NCBI RefSeq assembly: GCF_004551525.1
Contig: NZ_SATR01000007.1
Location: 62,001-126,000, forward strand
DNA length: 64,000 nt
Source: Vibrio ouci
Lineage (GTDB): Bacteria; Pseudomonadota; Gammaproteobacteria; Enterobacterales; Vibrionaceae
Direction of reading: 5' to 3'
Below the pieces are notes generated by a model, which worked only from the letters and a program-made list of their open reading frames with translations, did not search any database and was not told the DNA's origin. How positions within the stretch are numbered: position 1 is the stretch's first letter; every line of letters starts with the position of its first letter. The position numbers and the translations under genes are program-made. Of this stretch, positions 42,840-52,407 are shown piece after piece.

Positions 42840-44055
42840 AGTCAAAACCGAAATACTCTTTTCCTTTCTTGCCAAGCACGATATTGATTACGTTGGCATC
42901 TTCGGGTACAGGCAAGCCTGTTCGTTCATATGCGTCGATAAGGAAAGTATCAAACTCATCGCGCAGAAATCTTTCTTTTTCCTCAAGCGCCAACTCTATG
43001 TTGTCAACGGGCAGGAACGTTTCATAGAGATTGCTATTCATAACTTCGGCATCAAGTAAATCTTTAGCGTCAAACCACAAGAAAACATTCTCGCTGGTAG
43101 TGAGTGAGATGAGAGTCTGAAGATGAGTGATACTCGTGGGTGTTTTTGATGTTTGAACAACGTCACTCTTGCATAGTTTCTTTCTTGCGGTCTTAATGCT
43201 CGGGCGTTTTCTCAGTAAGTTCATCCACCGACGCTCGTTGCGAAAAACCTTATTGTCGAGGTATTCAATATTGTTTAACGAAATGCTGCCATCAAGCGTG
43301 ATTTCTGGTTGAGTGAGTAAATAGTTCCCACTCTCTTCATCTTTAGTGATGTGATAAAGAGCACCATCAACCAACACCTTGGGAATACTTATGGGGTTGA
43401 AGCTCTTTCCATAGTCATGCGCGCGAATATAAGGGAGCTGCTCTTGGATTTGAGAAGTGACGATTCCAGCAGGCCGAATTCTCTTATAGCGATGATAAAA
43501 ACTTCGACGACGATTGTCTTGCTTCCGCAGATTAATTTTGTCGTTTACAATCTCGTTAATCAACTTACTGAAATAGAATAATGCGTTCATTCCACATTTT
43601 TTATTAACCGACTCAACGGTATCGTGCTCATCAAGCGTAATAGTTTGCTGAAGTAATATGTCACCGCTATCGGACTTCGAGTTCATTAAGTGGAAGGTAA
43701 TACCTGTCTCTGCTTCACTGTTATAGAGAGACCATGGAGCAGCATGACTACCCGCATAACTGGGAAGTATGGAGTCGTGATAGTTGATGGCATACTTGTT
43801 AATACTTTCAAGCACATGGTTTGGTATCAACAATGGATTTACGATACTAAACAAATAGTCGACAGAATGTTCGGTTACCCAAGATCCAAACTTGTCAAAC
43901 GAGTCATGTAAAACATCTTTGTTTTCAACACCGCTGGTTACATGTGGGTCTTCGCTGTAAATAGCTATGACATGAATTCCAACTCGATCAAGTTGTTTTT
44001 TGCACAGAAGAAGAAGGTCACTCTCTCCAATTAGCGCTGCTGTTCCATGGCTCAA
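42823..44055 (-). CDS. Formyltransferase (methionyl-tRNA formyltransferase-like)
   Basis: 410 residues; starts with TTG, with GGAGG inside the end of the carrier-protein gene nine bases upstream. The formyl-transfer core at about 70-140 has INYHDSILPSYAGSHAAPW with Asn91 and His93, and Asp132 in SKSDSGDIL. This is the N/H/D triad of enzymes using 10-formyltetrahydrofolate. Similar domains formylate amino groups in nonribosomal peptides and sugar nucleotides. The last 200 residues are not recognised. It should formylate an amine or hydroxylamine on the carrier-bound substrate. Confidence 0.85.
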   Translation of the reverse strand: MSHGTAALIGESDLLLLCKKQLDRVGIHVIAIYSEDPHVTSGVENKDVLHDSFDKFGSWVTEHSVDYLFSIVNPLLIPNHVLESINKYAINYHDSILPSYAGSHAAPWSLYNSEAETGITFHLMNSKSDSGDILLQQTITLDEHDTVESVNKKCGMNALFYFSKLINEIVNDKINLRKQDNRRRSFYHRYKRIRPAGIVTSQIQEQLPYIRAHDYGKSFNPISIPKVLVDGALYHITKDEESGNYLLTQPEITLDGSISLNNIEYLDNKVFRNERRWMNLLRKRPSIKTARKKLCKSDVVQTSKTPTSITHLQTLISLTTSENVFLWFDAKDLLDAEVMNSNLYETFLPVDNIELALEEKERFLRDEFDTFLIDAYERTGLPVPEDANVINIVLGKKGKEYFGFDYVWCA

Positions 44056-44056
44056 C

Positions 44057-44299
44057 TTACGCTACCTCCATTCTCTTGGAAAAGAAATTATCGTTGATAA
44101 CTTGTAACGTTCTAACTTTATTTATTGTATCTTCATTAATGTTCAGGCTTTGTCCCGAAAGCTCTTCGATCAGGAAAAGAAATTCTACGAATGCTAAGGA
44201 ATCAATTAGTCCACCATCAATGAGATCGTCATCCATAGCAATGTATCCTACTGTATTATTCTTTTCTATGATCCAGTCAGTAAGTTTTTCCAAGTGCAT
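44057..44299 (-). CDS. Acyl/peptidyl carrier protein
   Basis: 80 residues, four-helix carrier fold. The 4'-phosphopantetheine site is Ser34 in GGLIDSLAFVEFLFLIEEL. Acidic, as expected. Its ATG overlaps the N-oxygenase stop as TAATG. It is the obvious tether on which the adenylation enzyme, oxygenase and formyltransferase would act. No dedicated phosphopantetheinyl transferase is in the window. Confidence 0.9.
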   Translation of the reverse strand: MHLEKLTDWIIEKNNTVGYIAMDDDLIDGGLIDSLAFVEFLFLIEELSGQSLNINEDTINKVRTLQVINDNFFSKRMEVA

Positions 44300-45159
44300 T
44301 ATATAACTCCAATTTTTTCAAAGAATTTACTAGGGCTTTGGACGAACTTTTTATTGCGTCCATTTCTATCATTAAACTCAATAAGATCACTTCTCATTTT
44401 AAGGCAATTTGAATAACCAGAATCCTTATAAGAAGAAGGGTTATATGAAGATTCCACCATTAATCTCATATAGCTATTAATGCTATTTTTTAGAGCATCT
44501 TTAGACTCTAATTTAAGTGTAGCAAGTAGCTCTTCTCCTTTATGCTGCAAATATGCCTTTCCAAAAGATATATGCCGAGACTCCTCTTCAATATGAGCCT
44601 TATTAATGTTTCTAACGAGCTCATTTACGCCTTGGTGCTTTGAAACCTCTCTGTTGATGAAGTCTCCGACTTCTTCAAAGATATAAATTCTGGCAAACAC
44701 CAAATAGTTCGAGATCTCAGCAAAATCACTTTTGCCTATTGACGCCGACTTCATACCATATACCTTACCGTAATATTTCCTGCAAAACTTATTGAAGTAC
44801 CACATATGCTGATTTTCTTCTTCAACAAAATGGTGTAGATAATCACAGGCTTCAGCCGAAAGATTGCCATTCTCGATTTGCATTAATATCTCGTTAATAA
44901 GTATTCTTTCATTATGAATATTAAGACTGAACTGATTCACCATTTCCGCCTTCGATAACTTAATTAACTGCTCAATGTTATTTTCGTCGTAGTAGTCTGA
45001 ACCATAGACAGTAAGCAATTCCCTTGGATACCACCATTCGTTTTCGTCTATATCTTTAGGCCACTCAAATCTGTCAAAAGCCATATTTCGGTTTTTGTTT
45101 GAAACATTACTTAAGCTATTACATCTTTTATTAAATCTATCAATATCAAATCGTTCCAA
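44299..45159 (-). CDS. AurF-like di-iron N-oxygenase
   Basis: 286 residues; starts with TTG, with AGGAA six bases upstream. A helical di-iron protein. The ligand set of AurF can be matched in order: a first Glu near 84, E115xxH118 (EENQH), E162 (FEEVGDF), and H189, E193, H196 (HIEEESRH). The spacings 3, 27, 4 and 3 equal those of AurF (E136/H139, E196 to H223, E227, H230). The family oxidises amines to hydroxylamines, nitroso or nitro groups, often on carrier-bound substrates. First gene of the biosynthetic operon. It looks richer in A and T than its housekeeping neighbours. Confidence 0.85.
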   Translation of the reverse strand: MERFDIDRFNKRCNSLSNVSNKNRNMAFDRFEWPKDIDENEWWYPRELLTVYGSDYYDENNIEQLIKLSKAEMVNQFSLNIHNERILINEILMQIENGNLSAEACDYLHHFVEEENQHMWYFNKFCRKYYGKVYGMKSASIGKSDFAEISNYLVFARIYIFEEVGDFINREVSKHQGVNELVRNINKAHIEEESRHISFGKAYLQHKGEELLATLKLESKDALKNSINSYMRLMVESSYNPSSYKDSGYSNCLKMRSDLIEFNDRNGRNKKFVQSPSKFFEKIGVI

Positions 45160-45193
45160 CTTAATTTCCTAGGTTGTTATTTTGCTCGTGAGA

Positions 45194-45222
45194 ATCCTAT
45201 TTATTTGAATAGATTGATTCAA
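45194..45222 (-). promoter_or_regulatory. Predicted promoter of the biosynthetic operon
   Basis: On the minus strand TTGAAT (45222-45217) and TAGGAT (45199-45194) are spaced by 17 bases. The transcript would start near 45187, about 28 bases before the first start codon. Confidence 0.5.
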
Positions 45223-45239
45223 GGAATCATATTGATTCC
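45223..45239 (-). promoter_or_regulatory. Perfect palindrome abutting the -35 box, operator candidate
   Basis: GGAATCA-TAT-TGATTCC: perfect 7-bp arms, 3-base centre, touching the predicted -35. Centre near -44, an activator-like position. The motif ATTGATTC recurs at 45213 and 45231. Confidence 0.55.
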
Positions 45240-45763
45240 ATATGTTAAATAAACTTAAATGCGATACATATCTTATTATCTTGAATTAAATAATTAACTA
45301 AGAACCAATCACGTATAGAGGTGTTGTATTCTAATTTTGATAGGAAGTTACTTGTCTAATGCTGAACTAAGACAGACGTCATATGCTTAAGGTAAATAGC
45401 TTCAAGATATTACATGAAAATACTGTGTTCACTCTAATATCAAAGCTAATGCTGCTCATTGCGCATACGAGCAGTTTGCTACATGGTTAGAGGACTAGGC
45501 CACTTGCATTGCAGTAACTGGCTGATTCGATTTTGTTGTGAGCACTTTACACAACAGCATTACCAGTAAACTTAAAAACCTAAACCATCTATAGTTTGTA
45601 TTAGGCAGCCCTAAGGAACACTGAGTGTAGACTATTGAGAAGCCAACTGATGGCTTTGAATGGTGGCATTTCTTTTATGTTAATAATGCCCGATTTGGCC
45701 AAGAATTTCTGGCTGTAGTTAGCCACAACCTACTAAAGTCAAAAGCTGTATCAACAGGGTGGA

Positions 45764-46642
45764 TTAAGTATAAACCGTCGGCAGTTGAATCTTGTGCTCT
45801 ACACCTTCTGACAATAGAGCATAGAATCGATTCATCTCTTGTTCTGAACACTTGTCCCATTCGAGTGCTTCACCAACCACCCCATGATGTTGAAACGCAT
45901 TCAAACGGATCAGCACCTCTTTTGGTAAAGACTGTATCAGTTTAATGATGCTGCCAAGTTCCCTATCAAGGTCACTCTTGCCCGGAATGTGCAATAAACG
46001 TAGTTCGTGCAGCTTACCTAGTTTAGCCAAACTTTTTACCGATTCGATAACCCGATGATTGTCTTTACCCACTAGCCATTGGTGAGTTTCGCGCTGCCAA
46101 GACTTCAAGTCGATCATTGCTCCATCAAGCACATGGTTCACTCGCTCCCAACCTGTCGCAGATAAGTCACCATTGCTATCGATAAAACACGTCAGGTGCT
46201 TTAGGCTTTCATCCGATTTTATTGATTCAAATAATTGAATAATAAACGGAAGTTGTAATGTTGCCTCTCCGCCTGAAACCGTTATACCGCTAATAAACAT
46301 ACTTTGATGCTTTATCATCGCCACCATTTCAGAGACCGTGTATTGGCTAATCTTCGGGCTGGATTTATTACCGCATACCTCAATACAGTTATCGCAATTG
46401 GTACAAGCTGATGCGTCCCAAATCACCTCTCCTTTTTCATTCAAACTCAGAGCACTGCTTGGGCATGACTCGACACAATCTCCGCAATGATTACAGTGAT
46501 TGATCGTATGCGGGTTGTGGCAATTGCGGCAGTTAAAATTGCACCCTTGGAGAAAGATGACCAGACGATTGCCTGGTCCATCTACACAAGAAAAGTTGAG
46601 AATTCGACTCACTTTAGCCTGTTTTTCTGGCAGCATAGTCAT
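45764..46642 (-). CDS. yjjW: Glycyl-radical enzyme activase, YjjW family
   Basis: 292 residues. Radical-SAM cluster in QGCNFNCRNCHNPH (CxxxCxxC, near 33-40), then an eight-cysteine ferredoxin insert (CNHCGDCVESCP and CTNCDNCIEVCG) typical of glycyl-radical activases, and the VSGGEA motif. It installs the glycyl radical on YjjI using SAM and electrons. Six bases separate it from yjjI. Activity is expected without oxygen. Confidence 0.92.
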   Translation of the reverse strand: MTMLPEKQAKVSRILNFSCVDGPGNRLVIFLQGCNFNCRNCHNPHTINHCNHCGDCVESCPSSALSLNEKGEVIWDASACTNCDNCIEVCGNKSSPKISQYTVSEMVAMIKHQSMFISGITVSGGEATLQLPFIIQLFESIKSDESLKHLTCFIDSNGDLSATGWERVNHVLDGAMIDLKSWQRETHQWLVGKDNHRVIESVKSLAKLGKLHELRLLHIPGKSDLDRELGSIIKLIQSLPKEVLIRLNAFQHHGVVGEALEWDKCSEQEMNRFYALLSEGVEHKIQLPTVYT

Positions 46643-46648
46643 CGGTTT

Positions 46649-48190
46649 CTATTCGTAAACTGGTGAAGATTCCATACTCACTACACGCTGCGCTCTATCT
46701 AATATCCCTGTATTTTTGGCCGCTTCAGCACCTAAGAAGGTTGTATTCTTGCGCGAGCCCTCTTGTTCAAACTTATTGATATCAGAGAGTTTAATCATAT
46801 AACCCGTTACACGGACCAAATCGTTCGATGCCACGTTGGCGGTAAACTCACGATAACCTAGGTTGATCGCACCTTTACACAAGTTAAACATCGCTTCTGG
46901 GTTTGATTTCACCGTTTCATCGATAGTCAGAATATCGCTGATTCCCGAGGTGTAGTATTTATGCTGCTGAGCTGTTGCTTGTACGTAGGTCACCGGATCA
47001 GGCTCGGTTCCATAAGGAATACGAACGCCCGGTGTCACGTCTTCATCTAAGCTAATCCCACCTTGGGCATGAAGCAGCGCTTTGCCATCTAAGCCGTATT
47101 TCACCGGGGTCGTATCTACCAAGTGAGCGAGCTTTTCTGAAATAGCCAGTGCGAGGCGATTCGCTTCTTCATTGTGCCCGTACTTCCCTTGTTTACCTTC
47201 TTTTTCTAGTAGAGCATTGACCGCTTCAGCCATCCCATAGATACCAAACATAGGCGCAAAACGGCTCTCTTCAATCAATCCTTCTGTGGTTAAGAAGCCT
47301 TTAAAGAAGTTGGACTCTTCGTGCAAATGCGTGCTACGCGCATCCATTAGGTCTGCCATTAACTGGCTGTAATGAGGTAAAACGTGGTCAAGGAAATGAT
47401 TGCTATCTTTGGCATGAGCCGCGACCTTTTTAAGGTTCATACGTACAAGCGTATTTGAGCCACCCGCTAAAGGTAGTGAGTTATAGCAACTCACAATACC
47501 AAACTGTTTGTCACCATACGCCATTGCGTGCATCGGGTAGTTGGCAATGTGAGGCTTACTACATTCGCAAATATTACTCGTCGCTTGTCTTAATAGATCA
47601 TCAGACGTTACTTCAGGGTCGTACATAAAGGTTAGGTTTGGCGCGATCTGTTTGAGCTCAGCATCAACACGCAAAATAGTACGGCAAATAACGTTGTCAG
47701 TTGGACCAATATTCACATGCATGAACGCATCAGGCAATGTGCGATCAAGCATCACCCAAAAACGCTTCAACTTGGTATAGATTTGCTGTTCATCGAGATC
47801 ACCCACGTATGGTAAAAGCACGTCATCCAATTGACCTAAATAAACAGGAATATTGGTCACTGAAGGAACATGATGGTAGATGATGGTTAGTAGGTTTAGT
47901 GCATCATCGAAATCTGTTGCTGCATCAAGTTCAAGGTAACCTGAACCTTGCTTTAGGAACTTAGCGTAATCAGGCAACACATAACGCGGCTTAAATGGTG
48001 CATGCCCTTCAAACATGTCACATAACACCCCCGCTTCCATCGCTTGGGCAACATCCGTCGAAACCTGCATGTAAGGTAAACTGGCTTCGGCCTCTAGAGC
48101 CAAAAACTGGTTTTTCTGTTTAGGGGATAAGGTCGCATCGGTAACAATTTTTGATACGCGCTGTTGAAAAGCAATGTGGCAGTCAGACAT
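46649..48190 (-). CDS. yjjI: YjjI-family glycyl-radical enzyme
   Basis: 513 residues, matching YjjI length (E. coli about 516). The C-terminal RVTGYMIKL motif carries the glycine that becomes the radical; a candidate thiyl cysteine is in GIVSCYNSLPLAGG. Partner of the activase just downstream. The reaction is not firmly known for this family. Start has AAGGAATAT upstream. A strong terminator at 48295 separates it from the chemoreceptor gene upstream on the same strand. Confidence 0.92.
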   Translation of the reverse strand: MSDCHIAFQQRVSKIVTDATLSPKQKNQFLALEAEASLPYMQVSTDVAQAMEAGVLCDMFEGHAPFKPRYVLPDYAKFLKQGSGYLELDAATDFDDALNLLTIIYHHVPSVTNIPVYLGQLDDVLLPYVGDLDEQQIYTKLKRFWVMLDRTLPDAFMHVNIGPTDNVICRTILRVDAELKQIAPNLTFMYDPEVTSDDLLRQATSNICECSKPHIANYPMHAMAYGDKQFGIVSCYNSLPLAGGSNTLVRMNLKKVAAHAKDSNHFLDHVLPHYSQLMADLMDARSTHLHEESNFFKGFLTTEGLIEESRFAPMFGIYGMAEAVNALLEKEGKQGKYGHNEEANRLALAISEKLAHLVDTTPVKYGLDGKALLHAQGGISLDEDVTPGVRIPYGTEPDPVTYVQATAQQHKYYTSGISDILTIDETVKSNPEAMFNLCKGAINLGYREFTANVASNDLVRVTGYMIKLSDINKFEQEGSRKNTTFLGAEAAKNTGILDRAQRVVSMESSPVYE

Positions 48191-48294
48191 GGAGATATTC
48201 CTTATTGTTTTTAAGGATTTTATCTAACCTTACCCATGTCCACTATTGAAAATATGTTTAGTCGCAGTTTCCATTTTGGAAATATAAGGCTCAA

Positions 48295-48322
48295 AAAAAG
48301 CCTCGATAATTCGAGGCTTTTT
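48295..48322. terminator. Strong intrinsic terminator
   Basis: AAAAAGCCTCGA (48295-48306) pairs perfectly with TCGAGGCTTTTT (48311-48322), loop TAAT; it ends the chemoreceptor transcript (minus strand). Confidence 0.9.
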
Positions 48323-48343
48323 ATTCATTCGAGTTAACGCTGA

Positions 48344-50227
48344 TTATAACTTAAAGCGTTGAATCTCTTGCTCTAGTTCATGAGAAAGCTCTGACAGCTT
48401 AGCGGCTTGATCCGCCGCATCATGCGCTTCATCAGCTAGTTCATTCGAAACATCGCGAATACCCACTGTATTACGAGTGATTTCAGATGTCACCGACGCT
48501 TGCTCTTCGGCAGCAGAAGCAATTTGGGTTGCCATGTCACTAATACGTTCAACAGCCGTTTGGATTTGCGTTAGGCTCACAGCCGCTGAATCCGCATCTG
48601 TTACACTGGTATCCGCTAGCTGACGGCTATCGCCCATAATGCTTACCGCTTTGCCCGTCGTACCCTGCAATGTTTCAATCATCTGCTGAATCTCTTGCGT
48701 TGACGCATGAGTACGCTGACTTAATACGCGAACTTCGTCTGCAACAACAGCAAAACCACGTCCTTGCTCACCCGCACGAGCCGCTTCGATTGCTGCATTA
48801 AGTGCGAGTAAGTTCGTTTGCTCAGCGATGTCTTGGATCGTAGAAAGAATCGTGTTGATACTATTTCCGTGCACTTCCAGCTCTTGAATGACTTCAGTCG
48901 CTACTTGTACTTCCGTCGCTAAGTTTTGGATAGAGCTTTGGGTTTGTACTACTTGCTCACCGCCATGCACACACGCAGTCACCGCTTCAGAAGAGTTCTG
49001 AGCTGTGTTATCTGCGTTACCCGCGATTTCTTGAGTCGCAGCAGCCATCTCATTGATCGCGGTAGCAACCATATTGATTTCGTCTTGTTGCAGACGAATG
49101 CGCGCACTACGCTCTTCTGCTTGTTGAGCCGTTTGTTTTGACTGCTCAGACAAAGAGGCAGAAACCACACTTAGCTTCGTCACCATCTCGTGCATATTGC
49201 CAACGAAAGTATTGAAGTTTGTCGCTAGTTGACCCACTTCATCATCACTACGTGGTTCTAAACGCTGAGTTAGATCGCCTTCACCTGATGCAATTTCTTC
49301 TAGAGCATCAGATACTCGAACTAGGTCGCGGAACAAGAAGTTCACTAACCACGAAACAACCGCGATAACAATCAGTGTGATTACGATAGCTGTAATGATA
49401 AGGCTTTGTAGAAGCTCTGTATGTGCCGCTTCTTCTGTAGCTCGGTCCATTTCAATCGCGAAGATCCAGTCAGTGCCTTCGATCTTGCTAAAGAAGTATA
49501 GTTTTTCTTTACCACCACGCTCAATCATCTCTATTGAACCACTGTTTGCTGCATCTTCGATGGCATTTAGGTTCAACTTCTTCGACAACGTTGTTACAGG
49601 CTTAAGCGAAAGCGCCTTATCAGGATGCGCTAAGAAAGTACCATCTTGGGTATCAATCAACATTGCATAAGCATTGTCGCCAGCGTCTAGGCTGATCACA
49701 TCGTTGATTAGCTGATCGATCAATACGTCAGCACCGACAACACCAACAAATTGGCCATTGCGACGCACTGGTTCAGCGATGGTCACCAATAATGCATTAG
49801 TGATGGCATCTTTATACGCTGTCGTTACGATCTGCTTACCCGCTTTATTCGCATCGATATACCAAGGGCGTAAACGTGGATCATAATCCGCGCGATTACG
49901 CTCAGGGTGAGAACGGTACATACCGCCTTCTGGCGTACCTAGGAAGATGTCGTCAAAGCCGCCCGCTTTACGTGCTTGCTGAAGGAATGGAACGACATCC
50001 ATCTCTTCGCTGTAATCATTAAATGCGGTTGCGATATCTTTGCGGATCTCGATCCAGTCAGAAATACCTTCAGATGCTGCGGTCGCTAGGCTCTCCGCTC
50101 GTGAGTAAACACCATTACGTGTTTGTTGAAAAAGTTGGTCAGCAGATAGCCAAGTTAATGCGCTCGCCATTAGCACCACTGCTAACAAGCTTGCGCCAAT
50201 CAGTTTCTGTTTCAAAGAAATTTTCAT
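48344..50227 (-). CDS. Methyl-accepting chemotaxis protein with dCache sensor
   Basis: 627 residues: membrane helix (8-30), double-Cache periplasmic domain (about 35-270; includes [12 protein letters not shown] and [12 protein letters not shown]), second helix (about 275-297), HAMP, and a cytoplasmic signalling hairpin (tip at [20 protein letters not shown]). The R..W/D..D pattern of the Cache pocket fits amino-acid-type ligands, but none is assigned. No CheR-binding pentapeptide at the C-terminus. Confidence 0.93.
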   Translation of the reverse strand: MKISLKQKLIGASLLAVVLMASALTWLSADQLFQQTRNGVYSRAESLATAASEGISDWIEIRKDIATAFNDYSEEMDVVPFLQQARKAGGFDDIFLGTPEGGMYRSHPERNRADYDPRLRPWYIDANKAGKQIVTTAYKDAITNALLVTIAEPVRRNGQFVGVVGADVLIDQLINDVISLDAGDNAYAMLIDTQDGTFLAHPDKALSLKPVTTLSKKLNLNAIEDAANSGSIEMIERGGKEKLYFFSKIEGTDWIFAIEMDRATEEAAHTELLQSLIITAIVITLIVIAVVSWLVNFLFRDLVRVSDALEEIASGEGDLTQRLEPRSDDEVGQLATNFNTFVGNMHEMVTKLSVVSASLSEQSKQTAQQAEERSARIRLQQDEINMVATAINEMAAATQEIAGNADNTAQNSSEAVTACVHGGEQVVQTQSSIQNLATEVQVATEVIQELEVHGNSINTILSTIQDIAEQTNLLALNAAIEAARAGEQGRGFAVVADEVRVLSQRTHASTQEIQQMIETLQGTTGKAVSIMGDSRQLADTSVTDADSAAVSLTQIQTAVERISDMATQIASAAEEQASVTSEITRNTVGIRDVSNELADEAHDAADQAAKLSELSHELEQEIQRFKL

Positions 50228-50426
50228 AGTGTCAGTAAAAGGTTTGGGAACAGTTAGGGAGCGGTGAGTTTACAAGTAAGAAAACACTTACGCACGAAAA
50301 ATCGACTGTTTTTCGAAAATTTGATAGGTACTTGTATTTGTGGCATTTTTATGGCGTCAAGGGCCTGACTCTTACAACGAATTAATTCATCGCCACGCGC
50401 AAAAAGTAACGATGAATTAGGAAGAA

Positions 50427-52202
50427 TTATCGATTAAACAGCTGTGCAAATTCTGAAGGTAAGATCGGTTTAGAAAACAGATAGCCTTGGTATTGGTGGC
50501 AATTTTCACGGTTTAGCAGCTCTAATTGCTCATTATACTCAACCCCTTCAGCAATAACGGTCTTACCAAGGTTGTGTGCCATCTGAATAATGGTTCTGAC
50601 GATCATATGATCGGTGGCCTCTGTCACACAGTCATCAATAAACAACTTGTCAATCTTAATCGTATCGACTGGTAATTGCTTAAGGTAGTTTAATGATGAG
50701 TATTCAACGCCAAAATCGTCTATTGCAATAGAGACTCCAATTTCTTGCAGCTTTTTACAGGTATCAGCAACGCGTGAGTACTTATCCATCATCGCTGTCT
50801 CTGTAATTTCAATTTGCAAACACCGAGAAGGAAGTTGAAATCGATTCAATGTTTCAGCAATAAACGGATAGATATCGTCATGAGCAAATTGGACACTTGA
50901 GACATTGACTGAGATACATATCTCATAACCCTGTTTACGCCATTCACTCGATTGTTTAATCGCTTGTTCAATAACCCAACGACCAATTGGGATAATCTGG
51001 GCCGTTTTTTCGGCTACACCGATAAAATCACAAGGCGGCACAAAACCTAAGTCTGGGTGCTCCCAGCGCAACAACGCCTCTGCTCCCACTATATCTTGCG
51101 TATTGATGTCCACTTTAGGCTGATAGACCAAGTACATCTGATCATTATCAAGCGCACCTTTTAGCTCTGTTTCTACTTGGTGATCATGAATGGTTTCATT
51201 CATCAACTCATCATCATACCATTGGATAACGCCATCACTTTTGCGCTTACTCTTAGCTAAAGCGACATCAACATTCTTACCCCATACCTCAATATTGTTT
51301 TGCGCATCACTCAGCATCGCAATACCCGCGTAGTATCTTAGTCGATGGGATGTGTTCCTAATTTGACAAACACTATCGTAGTTGGCCTCTAGCCCTTCAA
51401 TCAGATTATTAATTTCACTCTGATTATCATCGGTACATTTGATTAGCGCGATAAGGTCATCACCACCTAGGCGATACAACTGAGTCTGCTCCCCAAGTAA
51501 TTGCTTCATTAAACGAGAAAAACTGAGTAATAGCGCGTCGCCATAACCATAACCTAGCTCATCATTCACCTTTTTAAGATTATCTAACCCAACCTGCAAA
51601 GCAGCGTAATCAACTGTGTCACTGGCTTTCAATTCATTTACGACATTGAAAAAGGCTTTCCTGTTAGGGAGCTTGGTAAGGTAGTCCGTCAGACTGGCTT
51701 CTTTATATAAGTTGGATTGCTTCTCAGACTTCTGTTGAAAGTAAGTCATAATGGTGGCGAATATCGTAATAAATGCCACTTCTATAGCATCTTCTATAAA
51801 CTCATCAAACTCTTCGGTTGGTAAGTCTACCCAATAGCTCGCGATTAACACTGCCCCTATAGCAATTGGCCATAATGATCCGGGAAAAAGTATGATGTAA
51901 CACAGTGGGAGACCAATAAATGCTTCTTCGATAGCATCGAGCTCCAGCGGTTCAACAATCCCGCCCCCAAACAAGACGATAAGAGAAATGACGGAGGCAC
52001 CGACTTTAATGCGAACACTGTTAGAGAAGTATGCGACAAGCATCGCGAGGGGAAATAGCAAGTAGAACCAACTGACTATTTGGTGTTCAGTGATCAGCGT
52101 GTAGGAAATGAGATAAACAGCAACTAAGTAGACTCCTGTCAAAACATATGTCATGGCTTGACGATTGGCCACTTGTGACACACTCACCTTCCTTTTATGC
52201 AT
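50427..52202 (-). CDS. Membrane GGDEF-EAL protein, probable c-di-GMP phosphodiesterase
   Basis: 591 residues. Hydrophobic N-terminal sensor (about 15-160), GGDEF at about 180-330, EAL at about 345-585. The cyclase site is RLGGDDLIAL, with GGDDL in place of GGDEF, so synthesis is doubtful. The EAL residues are all present: GAEALLRWEHP, SVNVSSVQF, LQIEITET, AIDDFG, TIKIDKLFI and VIAEGVE. Net cyclic di-GMP breakdown is predicted, with the GGDEF domain possibly a GTP sensor. Confidence 0.9.
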   Translation of the reverse strand: MHKRKVSVSQVANRQAMTYVLTGVYLVAVYLISYTLITEHQIVSWFYLLFPLAMLVAYFSNSVRIKVGASVISLIVLFGGGIVEPLELDAIEEAFIGLPLCYIILFPGSLWPIAIGAVLIASYWVDLPTEEFDEFIEDAIEVAFITIFATIMTYFQQKSEKQSNLYKEASLTDYLTKLPNRKAFFNVVNELKASDTVDYAALQVGLDNLKKVNDELGYGYGDALLLSFSRLMKQLLGEQTQLYRLGGDDLIALIKCTDDNQSEINNLIEGLEANYDSVCQIRNTSHRLRYYAGIAMLSDAQNNIEVWGKNVDVALAKSKRKSDGVIQWYDDELMNETIHDHQVETELKGALDNDQMYLVYQPKVDINTQDIVGAEALLRWEHPDLGFVPPCDFIGVAEKTAQIIPIGRWVIEQAIKQSSEWRKQGYEICISVNVSSVQFAHDDIYPFIAETLNRFQLPSRCLQIEITETAMMDKYSRVADTCKKLQEIGVSIAIDDFGVEYSSLNYLKQLPVDTIKIDKLFIDDCVTEATDHMIVRTIIQMAHNLGKTVIAEGVEYNEQLELLNRENCHQYQGYLFSKPILPSEFAQLFNR

Positions 52203-52356
52203 AGAACTTCCTGTTTTCTGAACTTATCGCTCAAGCCATAATAATACGAAACTACTCATTACAGAACACCGTTTACTAGATAATGATCTCATTTATTTTG
52301 TTATACCTATGCAAACTCAAAATGCGTTGTTCCAAAAGTGCTCCATTAAATTTAGT

Positions 52357-52389
52357 CAAAAAAAATGCCGAACATAAAGTCCGGCATTT
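52357..52389 (-). terminator. Intrinsic terminator of gyrA
   Basis: AAATGCCG (52363-52370) pairs with CGGCATTT (52382-52389), and a run of eight T follows on the minus strand. Confidence 0.88.
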
Positions 52390-52407
52390 ATAAATTAGAG
52401 CGAAGTA

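Larger units (their letters stand above)
45160..45763. other. Intergenic region upstream of the biosynthetic operon
   Basis: 604 bases. The first 90 carry the operon promoter and palindrome. The rest has no credible gene; about 50 open plus-strand codons from 45631 (start-less, running into yjjW antisense) may be a relic. Small dyads lie near 45449-45471 and 45530-45550. Confidence 0.6.

Noticed and set aside
45449..45550. Short dyads suggestive of integron attC sites
   Set aside because: No R' or R'' core sites, no cassette frame and no integrase nearby.
45631..45763. Open plus-strand stretch that might be a transposase remnant
   Set aside because: No start, only about 45 codons before antisense to yjjW, and I could not match it to any transposase family.
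45675..45860. 61-codon minus-strand frame overlapping the yjjW 3' end
   Set aside because: Shadow frame largely inside yjjW; no ribosome site.
50383..50419. 10-bp inverted repeat downstream of the EAL gene
   Set aside because: Loop of 17 bases and no T run; too weak to call a terminator.
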